Assembly (NCBI GenBank): GCA_023238725.1 | Contig: CM041546.1 | Span: forward strand, 16,755,492-16,819,491 | From: Scortum barcoo | Taxonomy: Eukaryota; Chordata; Actinopteri; Centrarchiformes; Terapontidae | Length of the DNA stretch: 64,000 bases | Direction: 5' to 3' | Part shown: piece by piece, positions 13,128 through 25,661 of the stretch | Position numbering within the stretch: the first letter of the stretch is position 1 | Layout: the number at the start of each line of letters is the position of its first letter | The notes under the pieces: model-generated | The model's database searches: none | What the model saw: the letters and a program-made list of their open reading frames with translations, nothing else | Told to the model about the DNA's origin: nothing | Program-made: the position numbers and the translations under genes

Positions 13128-13242
13128 ATGCGAAACACTTGGCTGTGTCCCCGGACTGCGATTTGGGAATACTGGACCTCGCTGATCGCGTGTCTCTTGT
13201 GGATTCAGTACTCTTACGGGATGCCTCACGTTATTCGAATAG
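13128..13242 (+). CDS. grik3: grik3 coding exon 1: signal peptide and start of mature receptor
   Basis: Encodes residues 1-38 plus the first base of Gly39. Residues 1-31 form a signal peptide with a hydrophobic core around 17-26 (TSLIACLLWI), ending near SYG. The mature chain then begins MPHVIRIG, which is characteristic of GluK3. The ATG at 13128 has A at -3, a good initiation context, and is the first ATG in this frame that gives a signal peptide. The exon ends at 13242 with AG|GTAAGT, a near-perfect donor. Phase 1 is required to complete GG-T with exon 2. The frame runs on into the intron (open to 13448), but that extension is poly-T and low-complexity and is not coding. The exon sits at the 3' edge of a CpG-rich promoter region. 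Confidence 0.93.
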
Positions 13243-13839
13243 GTAAGTTGTGCACATTTGCGTCCGCACATTGCATTTTGCCCCCCGATCCGTCTCCTTT
13301 CCACTGCGGGTGCTCGCTAATATCTTTTTTTTTTTTTTTGGAAAAAATGAGCACCCCAACCCCCCCATTTCTATTTATTTATTTATTTTTATTTACGCCT
13401 CATCGTCATCGTGCGGGTCCTGCGTGCATTTTCATTTTACTTAAATGAGGAGCGGAGCGTTAATGTAACAAAAAAAACAAAACAAACAAACAAACAAAAA
13501 GCTTTGTGCGCTGGGTGAAATCAAACACTGTTGGTCAGGGTGACTTCCGCGCACTCCGCTTTGTCTGCTCCATTTTCTGCAGCCAGCGCGTTGAGTCACC
13601 AGCTGAATCCAGGCTCGGTGCCATGCCTTCTGGAAACTAAGTTTGAGCCTTTAAGGACAGTCTGTTCGATTAAAAAAAATGGAAGAAAGAAATAAAGACA
13701 TAAATAAATAAAGAAAAGAGAAAGAGGAGCTGCAGCGTCAAATTAAGACGCACACCAGCAGAAAGTTTCAAACAGCGGTGTCATTTATTCAGGGGAGGTA
13801 AAGTTAAGTTTTCATCTTATCGTGTCCCTGCAAACACTG

Positions 13840-13859
13840 CACACACACACACACACACA
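13840..13859. repeat. (CA)n microsatellite
   Basis: About 10 CA units near the start of intron 1. Confidence 0.9.
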
Positions 13860-14018
13860 GCAAACAATTAAAAGATTAAGGACATTAATATTTGGTCCTG
13901 ATCAGGTGAGATACACAAACAAGAAGCAGGCTTTGTGCTGGTGTTGTCTTCCTCTCCTTTTTTTTTTTCTTTTTCCAATCACTCACCGAGGGACAACGTG
14001 AGAATTGTCATTCTTTGG

Positions 14019-14045
14019 GTGTGTGTGTGTGTGTGTGTGTGTGTG
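14019..14045. repeat. (GT)n microsatellite with adjacent G-rich run
   Basis: About 13 GT units followed directly by ggtggggtggggg. The mixture generates long but spurious open frames on both strands. Confidence 0.9.
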
Positions 14046-14754
14046 GTGGGGTGGGGGCTGGGTGTGTGTTGGTGTGGAGAGGCTGGCGATGCGATGAAAC
14101 ATTTTGCGCCGCCAAGAGACAGGAACAAAATGAGGATCAATACGGTTTTTGTGTCGCGAGGCAAATCGTTTTTGACATTTGGCGGAGTGCCACGCAGGAC
14201 AATTACTCAAAATGGCATTGGCCCACATTAACGTGGCACTACAGCACAGCGCCTCTGAGCCACGGAGCTCTCTGTGCCGGAGCTGGAGATGATGGGGGGG
14301 AAAGTGCACGAATGTGGGGAAAAAAAAAAAAAAACTCTTCATCTTCCATATCAGAGTACACTAAAGGAGGTAAATGACCTCTTCATCCCCTCCACAAGCA
14401 ATTGTCTCCTGTGTGACATATCTGCCATGTCACCACCACCCAGCTCTTTTTTTCTTATATATATATCACATAATACATTATTCCTGTCAGGCTCAGCGTG
14501 TGGCCACTGAAAAGTTATAATGATCTTAGACCTGAGCAGGATTTGCCGCTCTGCAGGTTAATCCAGAGTGAACGGGCTGTCGGGCCTTTTGCATGTTTCT
14601 TTAGCTTTCTGTGGACACACTGAGTGAGGTGTCAGACTGGACCATGTGTTGGTGCTGAGCATCACATGCAGCTGTCGGGCAGGCCCAGGATGCCCCCTGT
14701 GACTGACTGCTGCTCTCTGAGGAGCCATGACTTCTCTGACATTGGTGTGTGTCT

Positions 14755-14760
<6 letters not shown>

Positions 14761-14786
<26 letters not shown>
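14761..14786. repeat. (GT)n microsatellite
   Basis: Thirteen perfect GT units with an imperfect GT-rich lead-in from about 14744. Confidence 0.9.
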
Positions 14787-15584
14787 AGACTTTGGTGATG
14801 TCTTTGAAACTGCCTGCCTAAATCCTCAAAGCTCTCTGAACTGAAATCGTTTGGTCAAAGGGACATTTTTGTTTCTCTTCCCTCCAATTTTTTTTTATTT
14901 GAACTGTGGCAGCAGCTCAAATGAAGACCTGAAATAGACTTGACAGGCTTTGTTTTTAAAAAATGTCAAAGTGCTGAGACAAATTTACCTTGAAATGTGC
15001 TACAGTCGCACTATTGCTTTTTATAGAATCTATCATTGCTTGCGGTGCAGCAGCAGTTTGTTTTTGTGTGTGTGTGAGTGCGGGTGTGTGTTCCTGAGAT
15101 TGTATTTTGACAAGCTGAGACGAGGGACATGCTTGAGAAGGTTTGCCTCAATGCCAAAAGAAAAACAGAAATTCAAAAGGCTTACGTGTTTTTTTTTTTT
15201 TTTAAGCTGAGTGTTTATGTATGACGGCCATGTGAGCAACCATGTTATTTCATCCACTTCAAAAAAAACAAAACAAAACAACATAGGTCTGTGTGAAAAT
15301 AACAAGACGCGTCATAATGTCCTACATAGCCGCACTTCTAAAATGTCATTTCATCTGTTTTAAAATTGCATGAGCTCCAAGTGTGCACAAAATATGCGAT
15401 ACGTGTGTTTGTGCCCCCCTCGCAGACTCGCTGTAGTGCTCTCCGTGAGAGGACGTTAGTGTTCGCAGTCTGTTGATTCGTTGAGGGATGAGCACCTCTT
15501 TGAGTGGGTGTGTAGTGGACCTTTTTTTTGTAGTTTGGTACTTGGTGTGCAAGTGTGCGTGCTCTGTGTCCCAGCCACCCCGCT

Positions 15585-15665
15585 AACACCAACAGAGGGC
15601 TCTCTCATAGTCGGCGCGCGGCGGCCAAAGTCGCCCCTCAACGCAAGTTGCGAACACAAACCGAC
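15585..15665 (+). promoter_or_regulatory. Isolated CpG cluster inside intron 1
   Basis: A short patch with many CpGs (for example tcggcgcgcggcggcc at about 15611-15626) stands out from surrounding AT-rich intron, about 2.4 kb after exon 1. It could be an internal regulatory element or an alternative promoter. No coding start linking to exon 2 is evident. Confidence 0.25.
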
Positions 15666-17577
15666 CAGTGAAAATCATCGAGGTGGGCGGTGGTATTTGA
15701 GCACGGCGCTCTCTGTCTCTGCTGTGTCTGCTCTTGGTTAGGTGGCCTGTGCAGTTCTCCAAGTACACCATCTGGGTAATGGTGGGCATCCAAGGTAGAG
15801 TTGTTGCCATTGATTTTAGTGCTTTTACAGTGCATTGCTCTAAGTTGAGGCCAGATGGTCGCTCCGTCTCATTCTGCAGCTTCTATTTGTTGGAGGGAAT
15901 AAAAGACTGCTCCTCCTGTATTTGTCCTCTTACACGCTGTGCTTTTCTTTACTCTCCCTCCGCCTGCCTTTCGTAATTTTTTTCTCTTCCTCCTAACATG
16001 TCTCACAACCTCTCATCTCATCTAGGAGCCATTTCAGTTTGAGGATGCGGCGTTGTTATAATAAAGACCAAAGTGCCGGAGGATGCCGAAGTGATTTTTT
16101 CTGTCAGAACATAGCATGCGCCTGTAGACAATACGCATGTTTGCCAACATGGAAATAAGATGCATATTAAAGCGGCGCTCTGATGATTTGATTGCAGATG
16201 ATCGTTGCTTTTTGTGCTTTAGTCTGTAACCAGCACTCTGTCTGCACAATTCATTCCCCTGCATACACTGCTTTCTTCTCCATCGAATAGCGATTGTCCA
16301 ATTTGGAAATCTGATCACATGAAAATGTGCACGTGTATAATGTGTCTTTTGTTAAAGCATACAGTAATTACAGATTATTACGCGTTGTCTCTTTCATCTG
16401 TGCATTGATGAAACAAATTCATCATTTGTTGTCTCCTTTCTCTCTCAATGAGGTTATTCACTGCCTGACAGGGATTTATTGAATAATCAATTACTTTATC
16501 TACCTAATACTTAAAGCACTTAATCAGTGCCAGTTAATCAATCTCCCTCTTGATTTCATGTTGATTTCATTTCCTCAGCTCCCCGCTCTGCCCCTACAAC
16601 ACCTGGTCACATGCATTTTTCATTTAGCCTCCCTAACGTCCTCTGAGCAGCCACCACTGCAGACTTAATTACCGCGCGTGAAACAGCCCGAACGTTTTAA
16701 ATGTAAGCTGACAAATGTGCAGCACTTGAAGCTGGATGCAGTGTGACCACTCATAAGCTTCAGTGGGATAAATCTGGTTTGTGGTCACCACTTTGGTGTG
16801 CAAACACAGAGCCACTTCAGAGGCTTGTCTTTATTCCCTCACCAGCAGCAGCGAGAGACTGAGAAGTTTTCATGTGATTAACTCTCCTCGCGAGCTACAG
16901 AGAGTGCACTCTCCACTTGCATGCTCCCCGAGATCCTCCTCGCCGGGGTTTGTGCAAATGTCTCATCTGAAATGACTCAGACATATTTCAGCAGACTGCA
17001 AAAAGCTGTAATGGTACTTTGCGATTCTACTTTTAACAGAGTCAAAACCCAAAGGGCTGCTTGTATTGAGAATTGTCCAGAGGAGGGTGGCACGCTTGGC
17101 AAAGACAGGGAAAGAGGAGGACATTTAAAACAAAAGTGTTTGGCGATGAAAAAGAACAATGAGGAGCTGTTGCATCAAAAGTTGTATCAAATTAAGATGG
17201 CCATCAGTTGCTGAGTGGAAATGAATATTTCATTTTCATCTAAATTTAATCTCTCCCCAGACGGAGAGGAAGCAGAGAGAAGCCTGCTGGTGGAGGCTCG
17301 GGGGCAGGGGAGTTGTCGAGGTGCATATGAACAAAGGCTGGCAGAGGTCGCAGAAGAATCGGATACAAGGGGAAGCTTCTTTTTATGTGTAATTTCATTA
17401 TCTGTTGGTGAAAGCGGAGATTGAAGGGGGGAGGACACACAGCTAACACACTCCTCGTCATCCACTTGTATAAACATAAATGGAATAAATGAACTGCAAA
17501 AGAAATGGCGAGGCCCATTTTTCTGCCTCTCACACTCATGAGAGCGCGAGGGCATCTGTATCTTACACTTAGCTACC

Positions 17578-17582
<5 letters not shown>

Positions 17583-17609
<27 letters not shown>
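17583..17609. repeat. (CA)n microsatellite
   Basis: About 13 CA units. They lie inside a 234-residue minus-strand open frame (17187-17891) that I judge non-coding. Confidence 0.9.
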
Positions 17610-17613
<4 letters not shown>

Positions 17614-18811
17614 ACTATATAAACTATACTCCATCCACAATATTTTCCGAAACATATGTCTGGTCTCACTGGGCCTCTTGTACGCAATCCAATTCCATTC
17701 TCTCTGTCAGCACACTCGCAGCTCATCATTAGCTTCAATCTCGCTGATGGGAAACGGCAGATGTTCGTTTTGTTGAGCAGAGGGCCCCGTCTCTGAACGT
17801 GCTGTCTTCTGTGCTCGCCTGTGATCCTGTTTAGACACATTAAAAGGAACATTCCACTTCCACAAACAAATATGTGCTCCAGGCGAGCCACAGTCTTTTT
17901 CTGAAGCGCGGTGCCGTGTTTTTTTTTTTTTTTTTAAGCCGAGTCAGTAAAGCCACTCAACGCGTATTAAAAGCGCCATGTGAGTCCAAGCCAGAGTGTA
18001 TTGAATAAACCACGCGTTTGTGTCTCAGGCAAGGTGTAATAAGTGTGTAATGCACTGCAATGTGCTCGATTGCAAACACTAACAAGACTTAACCGCGTCT
18101 AGGAAGTGCAGGTACTCAGCTCCTTGTTCAGTCACACATAATAATGATCATCCAATAATCCAAGCCACTTGGGGCTAATAGAGCGGATCTATCAGCCAGT
18201 AAGATAATCCTGTGACACAGCAGGGCCTATCCAGCCCCAGCTAGCTTAGCCTAGCTGCTGCTAACACACCAGATGGTGTTTTCATATCGTACTACAAAGT
18301 GGGTGCTCCGCAGCGAAAGGTCTGCTCCAAGCATATGCTTCTGATGCCTATTGAAATAAATAAGGCGCAGAGTTCCTTATGGCTATTCAAACAAATTTTT
18401 CTTTAAAAAAAAAATGAATAAATCACTTTGCTGTCAGTTGATGTTGTAGATATTGTTTTTGTCAGATTTACAAAACAGATTTAACAATTACATAAAAAAA
18501 ACAAAAAAAAAACAGTTATTTATTTACTCTAAATAGATAGATAAGTGAAGATAATTTTGGTTTGTACTCTGGTCATGAAATGGCCTTCTGCTTCCATCAT
18601 AGTACAATAAAGGTGATTTTATCTGTGAGGCTCACAGCATTGAAAGCAGTTGTTCTGGTAAAAGTGATTACAGTGATTATCCAGAGTATGGGACATCGTT
18701 CCTGGACAGACACAGTGCTGTTGAATTTTCCTGAAAATGACATGTTTTAATGCTTCGGGCACCTCAGAATCATTTTGCCTCCTTTGCATCGGGCTAAGGA
18801 GGCAGATCTCT

Positions 18812-19120
18812 CATCCAGAAAAGTGCTTCACAGGATCAGAATAAGAGAATGCAGCACAACCAAAACAATGAGAAAATAAGAAACTACAAAACAATAAGGA
18901 CATGAAATCAATAGAGAAAAAAAAAGTGATTAAAATTGCAAAGAGAAGGAGAGGGTTGAAGCTCAAATGGAATTCATAAAACAGAAGTTAATGAAGAGCC
19001 GAGAAGTAAACAACAAAAACAAGCAAGATTCACAAGTGCATCAACGCCTTGAGATTGTTTCGGGGGGGGGGGTTCCATAGTTTTTGGGCTGGTGAAGCTG
19101 AAGGCTGACCGCAGAGTTGT
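18812..19120 (+). repeat. Dispersed-repeat-like segment ending in a G9 tract and ggttccatag
   Basis: Begins with aaaagtgcttcacaggatca and continues as A-rich sequence. It ends with a poly-G run (about 19062-19071) and ggttccatagtttttgggct. This order recalls a widespread fish interspersed repeat. A related start, aaggtgcttaacaatac, occurs at about 54926. The family is not named. Confidence 0.35.
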
Positions 19121-20297
19121 GATGATGGCTTGTTAATTAGCCAGTGTACTGCGTGGAATGTATCTTTCCAATCAAATGGCTGAGACAGAGGCCACGGAGG
19201 CATTTATAGAATAAATTAAAACATCTTCACACAACCCAACGTGGAGACGTCCATCAGGAACAACAGCCTGATTGATTCAGCCCACAATCTGCCTGAGCCC
19301 CCCTGCGGGTTCCTGAGGGACTCAATGTCATTATAGCGCGACGTGTGCTTTTTGGATTTGACAGTGTTTTGAAATTCATGGCATGTCAATGTTGGCTATT
19401 TCCCTGCAAACGTTTCTGTACCAAGGCAATGAATCAAATTTCATGCTCGAGCCATTTGTCTTTATTATGTGCCCTTGTCCTTTCCATTTGACTCTCCCAT
19501 CCCAGCCTTCCTCGGGGCTCCGCTGGAAAAGTCGAATAACATCAAAACAGTTTGAGAAGAAAGCTTGATCGCGGGCATTTCGCTCTCAGGGTCACGCTCG
19601 CAATATAACGTTGTTAATTAGAATGATCTTGTTGGAGGTAATTTGGTGATTATTTTTTACATTTCAGCACGGGGAGCAATTTGTCTTCACTTCTCCCAGA
19701 CACACTGCACTGTATACGTTGGCAAACCGCACGCACCCAGTGCTGCAGCAGCAGAGACAGAGGGAGGGAGAAAGAGCGAGGGTGGTTCCATAGATGAGGC
19801 TAGGGGACTCTTATTTAGCTTGTTAATTAGCTTGAACCTTTTGATCCCAATTTTAAAACCCGCCACGTTGCAATGCTGGCGCCTTTTGTGTGTTGCCCCA
19901 AGCCAGATAAAACTAAGCTCTATTCCGGTGCCTTTCAAAGACCACAGCATTCACTGGAGCAGTATTAGCTTTGCTTTCCCTCCCTGCATTAGCATCGTCC
20001 TTATCTGTTCCTAGTCGCTCTGTGTAAACTTGGTCACCTCTGACACTCCAGCCACATACTGTTACGCGCAGGCATTACAATAACAAGACCTTTTCTTCTC
20101 AGCGCTTTAAAGCAATCAGGAATTGACAGTGGAGGTATCAGGCGCAATGCACAGGTTTAAATCCTATTTAACTTGGGCTAAGGACAATGAATGGAGGGTG
20201 ACACCATTTCATTCTGCCCTTTTAATCAAGCTCTCATTGTTATAAATGTCAGGTCTTGGTTGTGTGATTCCCTCAAATTGCTGTTCCATGACTGTAG

Positions 20298-20338
20298 GGA
20301 GAGAGAGAGAAAGAGAGAGAGAAAGAGGAGGAGAGGAA
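20298..20338. repeat. GA-rich simple sequence
   Basis: A purine run made of GAGA and AAGAGA units on the + strand. Confidence 0.85.
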
Positions 20339-20556
20339 GTGTGAGTCTGAGCATGACAAGGGGATGTATAAGGGGAGCTGGCATAGAATCCCTGGAGCGT
20401 AGGGGTAGAGCAGGAGTTACTAATCAACTGTGAGAGAGTAGGCTAGAGAAGACTCACCCTCTATTTTTCCCCCAGAGAGAAAGAGAAAGAACAGATAAGA
20501 CAAACCACTTCAGGCCAAAACCACTACAAATGAATGGCTATCACCAAAAATATCAA

Positions 20557-20583
20557 GGGTGGAGGGGTTGGGGGTTGGGGGGG
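20557..20583 (+). other. Potential G-quadruplex motif
   Basis: Four G runs of 3, 4, 5 and 7 bases (20557-20559, 20564-20567, 20570-20574, 20577-20583) are separated by loops of 4, 2 and 2 bases. This fits the G3+ N1-7 quadruplex pattern on the + strand, which is also the intronic RNA strand of grik3. Confidence 0.6.
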
Positions 20584-22059
20584 ATGCAGAGAGATCCTTT
20601 CCTCCACATTCTGCCTCGCTCACGCATCTTTTTTTCTTCTTTTTATTTTCATCACCGCAGTAACAAATGCAACGACGACCGCGGGAAGCACATAAGACTC
20701 GGGGGTTACCTCGCAAGCCCCTGCGCTCATCCCTCCGCTGATGGATAGCCAGGAGGTTGAAAGCCAATGTCAATTTAGTTAACACAGCCGATACCCAGAA
20801 GATTTCACTCAGCACTTGCGCCGCGCGCAAGCAAGACAATCTGGGATGGTCCCTCCTGTCTCTGCAAATGTTTTACCGGCTGCCGATCCACTGTCCAGGT
20901 CGCCCCCGGAGAGCTGTGTGGTTAACCGCAAAATGTTCCCCCGTGACTCATCTGAGGACGGCTTGTCTGCATGTGACTGGCTTCAGATATATGGAACGAG
21001 ACAGAGATAATCACTGACAGGGAAGGGAAAGAGGAGGGGAGATTGTGGGCGGCTTTGAGGCTGGCAGTACATTTTAGTAAAGCTATTAGTGATGCTTGTA
21101 TGAATTAGGGGCCTTTAATGTAAAGCCAGAAAAGGTTGTAACTTTCTTTTCCGGCAGGTTTTCCCCCCGTTCAGATGACGTTTGAGAGCCGGATGATGGC
21201 TGTCATAGTAACCAAAGCGCACGCAGTTAGCGAAGTAGAATGTGATTGGTGGAGATTATACCGTGTGATTAGTCCATTGTCTAAACAGCAGGTTACTGGG
21301 TTTTTTTATTTTGTTTTTCAGGGGGTTTTGTGGTCAAATCAATTCTCTATCACAGAGAGTTAATGAAAAATTAGGCTCCTGATTGTTTTGTTCCTAAATC
21401 ATGTTTTCCAGTCTCAAGTGCTTCTGTTTCTTCACTTTCAGCCTCAAGTGTTACCTTCTTTCAGTGATCTGATGTGTTGGTGTCATTTTTTTTACACTGC
21501 CACTGCACTTACCTTCAATTAAAATTTAGTTACATTGTCTTACAAATTCAGTATTTGTTCTGAATTTTGGAATTTATAATAGTTCATAAGTCATCATGTC
21601 TTTAACTGTAAATTAGTGTATATCTTGTTATTTATACAATGATTCATATAAATATCTGGGGCCTTTTTAACTTATTTGTACCTTCATTATGTTTTCCAGA
21701 GATTTAGAAATAAAATATGCTGCTGTCCTCTCTTTCCTTGCCTTCCTTTTATATAGCATTTACTGTTAGTTGATCAAAATCCGCAGGCAGGAACTTAAGA
21801 TGCAACAAATCCGGTGAGAATAAGAAAACACAACTTCACATAATCCCCCCCTTTGTTAACCCCTCAACCCAAGGATTGTGTTTTTACTCGTCCAGAGAAA
21901 TAAAGTAAAATTCACTCCGTGAAAGCTGGCTAATTTCTGAATAAAACCGGGCAAACTATGAGCTATGCTCCTAATTGCTTTTCACTGAGAGTGAAAATAA
22001 TACCATGAAATTTGCCGGCGCCAAAATAATCTGCAATCAGCAAGTATTATCTGGTTTGA

Positions 22060-22230
22060 TGAAAAGGATCAATTGAAGTAATGCTGCAGTAATCGTATGC
22101 AAATTTAATGAGACATCTGCAGTGTATTAGGCTGATTATTTTTATTGGTAAAGCAAACAAATGCATGTCCTTTTTACATGCCATACACTGAGAAAGCCCA
22201 TTAAATATTAACATTAGATATCACTGGGGG
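22060..22230. promoter_or_regulatory. Candidate intronic enhancer with octamer and E-box
   Basis: Repeat-free stretch with an exact POU octamer ATGCAAAT at 22097-22104, a CATCTG E-box at 22114-22119 and several homeodomain-type AT cores. The composition resembles vertebrate neural conserved non-coding elements. Conservation cannot be measured here, so this is a candidate only. Confidence 0.25.
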
Positions 22231-23040
22231 TCTTTAAAAACACATTTACAATATCTATGTACAGTATTTTTAACATGCAAAATATGTGATGCCTTTTATC
22301 AGGAAACAGTGAAGGGGGTGTGTTGTTGCTGTAAATGCTAAATGTAATTTTAGGTGAAACATAAATATAAAACAGTGTTCTGCGGGTCAAACCAAGGAAA
22401 AGAAAGCGAGCTCTTCAGTGTAATTACACGTCTAGACTTACAAATCTATTAAGAAATTTTAGAAAGCAACTCTTTAGAAATGTCAATATTCTAAATGTCT
22501 TGAAAGGTCAATTATAAATGTCTAAACTGCATAAACTGTGCAGGGCAATGTTTTCGAATGCTAGTAAATGAAGACATCCATAACTATCATGAAGGCTTTA
22601 AATATCTTACATTTCTGCTGTAAGTATATGATGCAGATTTAATTCTTATCCCACTGAGAGATCCCACAATTTTTCTCCTCTTTTGGCTTCATTTAAACAA
22701 ACAAATTGCTGTTCGGTCTTTTGCTCCGCTGGCCTTTTTAAGCGTATTTTCCATTTACACCAAGGAGCTTTTGTTAGCTTGATTGGTACTTGGAGAAATT
22801 TATAACCATCAGAACATTGACCACATTTAAAATAATTGGCATCACGCTGGCATCACAGAATTAATGCTTAGTTAATGTCCTGCTCAGCCTCCCTCTGCAC
22901 TGTTCACATATGGATCGCCTGTCTGCCAGAGGGGTAATTACTTCAAATGTGGTTAGGACGAATCCCTCTCTATGGAAAGCACAGGCTACAATACGCAGCA
23001 CAAAGAAAGAGCACTTTGCTAATAAAGCAATTTAAAATAG

Positions 23041-23525
23041 GGCCGAAGTGATTAGTCAATGAATCGATCAGTCAGTCAATAATTTAAATGAAAATACCAA
23101 ACAGTTGATTGCTACATTGTATTTCACATTATCACCATAAAGTTAATTCTTTGTTGGCTGTTGGTCACTATATATAAAACATCTGGCATTTTACATTTAT
23201 TTTTAGCATTTTATACTCTATATTAAATAACGAATTTATATTAAAAAAAGGCGCTTAATCAATAAGTCCGTTTATAGAAAATGAATTGGAATTGATGAAT
23301 CTTAAAATGCAAAATGTTCCCTTGTTTCAACATCTCAATTATAAGGATTTACTGTTTTTCTTTGTTTTATGTGATAGTAAATTGATCATTTGGGGTTTTT
23401 GGCATAAAACATTATTTGAATATATCAGCTTGAGGTTTAGGAAATCTTAATGGTCATTTTCATTATTTTCTGACATTTTATAGACTGAATAATTTATTGA
23501 AAAACTAATTGTAGTGCCCAGCCCA
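23041..23525 (+). repeat. Dispersed fish repeat, copy B (with a second internal head)
   Basis: Starts gtgattagtcaatgaatcga and continues to attttctgacattttataga and a tail at about 23511 (aattgtagtgcccagccc). The 3' half is close to copies at 6600 and 43880. A second head-like block, aatcaataagtccgtttata at about 23258, suggests either one copy inserted in another or an internal duplication. Confidence 0.6.
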
Positions 23526-23937
23526 AAAGAAATCAGTGTTTTATTAGTGAAAAAACTAATTCTTTACTTGTTGCCCAATTTAAAATTAAAGTAGTGAGTT
23601 TGATAGGGAGTTTATTACCAGACTTTTCAGAAGTTATATTATACTGGAATATTCCCCTCAGTTAGACGCAAATAAGTCCCTTGTACCCAGCATGGTAGAA
23701 AATAAGAGATGTAACCACACAAGAAGGAGGCATGACTTTAAAAAGGGAGGAACATTATCTTTTTTTTCCTCTGTCAGGGCCTTTAAGAGGCCAATGGACA
23801 ATCAGCATGGGCCTGTGAGCAGGATTTCCAGTCTGTAATGATGGCTGGCTTGAGCCCAGGCAGATCAGAGACCTCACGTTTTTTGTCAATATTCTGCCTA
23901 AGCATTGGAGGATGGTACAAGATGACAAGATGGGCCT

Positions 23938-23938
<1 letters not shown>

Positions 23939-23988
<50 letters not shown>
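23939..23988. repeat. (GT)25 microsatellite
   Basis: Fifty bases of uninterrupted GT dinucleotide. Confidence 0.97.
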
Positions 23989-23991
<3 letters not shown>

Positions 23992-25661
23992 CTTTGAGTG
24001 GAGCCTATTAGTGTGGGGAACCTCTCCAGCCACTGTCAAACTTAAAACAGAGGACAGGAGGAGGTATTACCTCCAATTACGTGCCGTGGTGCATCTGTGA
24101 AGTCTCAGCACTATCAAGTTGCTGGGCTGTCAGATGTTTGTCTGTTTTTTAATTCATTTTTGTTTCACATTATGGGTATCATGGTGAAGTAAAAGGAGCC
24201 CCATCTTCCTGTGTCTTGTCTCCATCTTGTATTACCCATCTCCCTATCCTTCAACAAGGAAAGAACCATTTATTTGAAGCCCTGTTCTTTAAAGAGGCTA
24301 AAAGATAAGCTTTTGTTTTGGTTTCGTTCACTTGCTCTTCTGCTTTTCTTAACAGACAGATGATGTAACTCTGCTAACATATGCTTATTATGTTAATCCC
24401 TTGCCAGGGTGAAATGAGAACTCCCTTCTCTCCCCTTTCTTGACCCATACCCCTTCTGTCTCCACAACGCACTGCATTACAAGACTTACATTTCAATTTG
24501 CAAGCCCAATCACAGGGACCTTATGAGCTGGTGGTTGGAAAGCAATTGAGCCTTATTCAATCCGTTCACTTCGCCAAACCATTTATGATTATTTAAAGAT
24601 ATAAAATGGCTTCAATAAACCCCTTGCAGGACAAAAAGTTTTTTTTCCTTTTGTCTCTTTTTTTCCCCACACTTCATTTGATTGCACCCACCAGCCACCT
24701 TTGCCTCCATCCAGTGCTTCCCTGGTCATCTGTGCACCTTGATTTGAGAGTCGAAGGTGGTGGGTGGGGGTGGGAATTACAGCACACATGGAAATGGGCT
24801 GGTGATTGCCTTCCTCCCAGCATGGTGATGGAGGGCTTGAGTGATCGCGCCCCTCAAGCCTCTCCTTGGTGGTTGATTAGCTGTGGAGCCCTGGAGCTCC
24901 GGAGTGACACTCTGGCTCATCAGACCTCGCTCAGCCTGTCAGGGACCCCCTTGATTGCACGGTGCTTCATAATTGTCCCCCATTCCGCTTCACTGTCCGG
25001 TATGCCGCCGTCTCATCATTTGTGTCAGAGAATGCGCCACACAATGCTTGACTTTTCCTGTTGCTTTTCTGGATGTACACATTTGAAATGCTTCCATATG
25101 AAAGGGATCTGTCATAGCAATTTCATTCGTCCTGGAGATTAGAATTACTAACAGGCGGCAACGCAGTAATGCTCTTTGAGACATTCAATACATAGTATTC
25201 ATCGTAAGTATTTTTATTTTCGTGCCAACTATCTGAGTCCTAAAGATGATCTCTCACAGTGTGCAATGAATGGAAAATAAAAAGTCCATCACAGATGCTG
25301 GTCAATGGAATGCAGTGTTATAATAATGCATATTGAATTGTGTAGATGCAAGGTTGAACTGAATTGGCAGCTGCAGAAATGTGGGGCAACATTTTTGTCA
25401 AGGTGTGCTCCTTCTTTCTCCCTCTCTGTCTGCCAGCGCCAGCAGCTGCAAATGGGCCTGGCATAATGTCTTTTTTAGTAAGGCAATTGGAAAAGAATTG
25501 CCATCGTGACATTTATAATCATTGAGTTGGTAGACATGATTGAAAGTTAAAGCAGTCAGAACAGTGAACTCGGAGGGCTCTGGCCTAAGTTATTGATTCA
25601 TATAGCTTATGTGGGTGAATGACCCGAGGTGTGGAACTCATCAAATCATAAACTGTATTAA

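Noticed and set aside
13243..13448. Continuation of the exon 1 frame beyond 13242
   Set aside because: GTAAGT at 13243 and the exact join to exon 2 show that the frame leaves the coding sequence here; the extension encodes poly-T-derived Phe runs.
17187..17891. 234-residue open frame on the minus strand, the longest in the window
   Set aside because: It runs through a CA microsatellite read as Cys-Val repeats, has no domain, and shows no splice or promoter context. It lies in intron 1.
24606..25142. 178-residue open frame on the plus strand in intron 1
   Set aside because: Low-complexity T-rich start, no recognisable motif, and no consistent splice signals.
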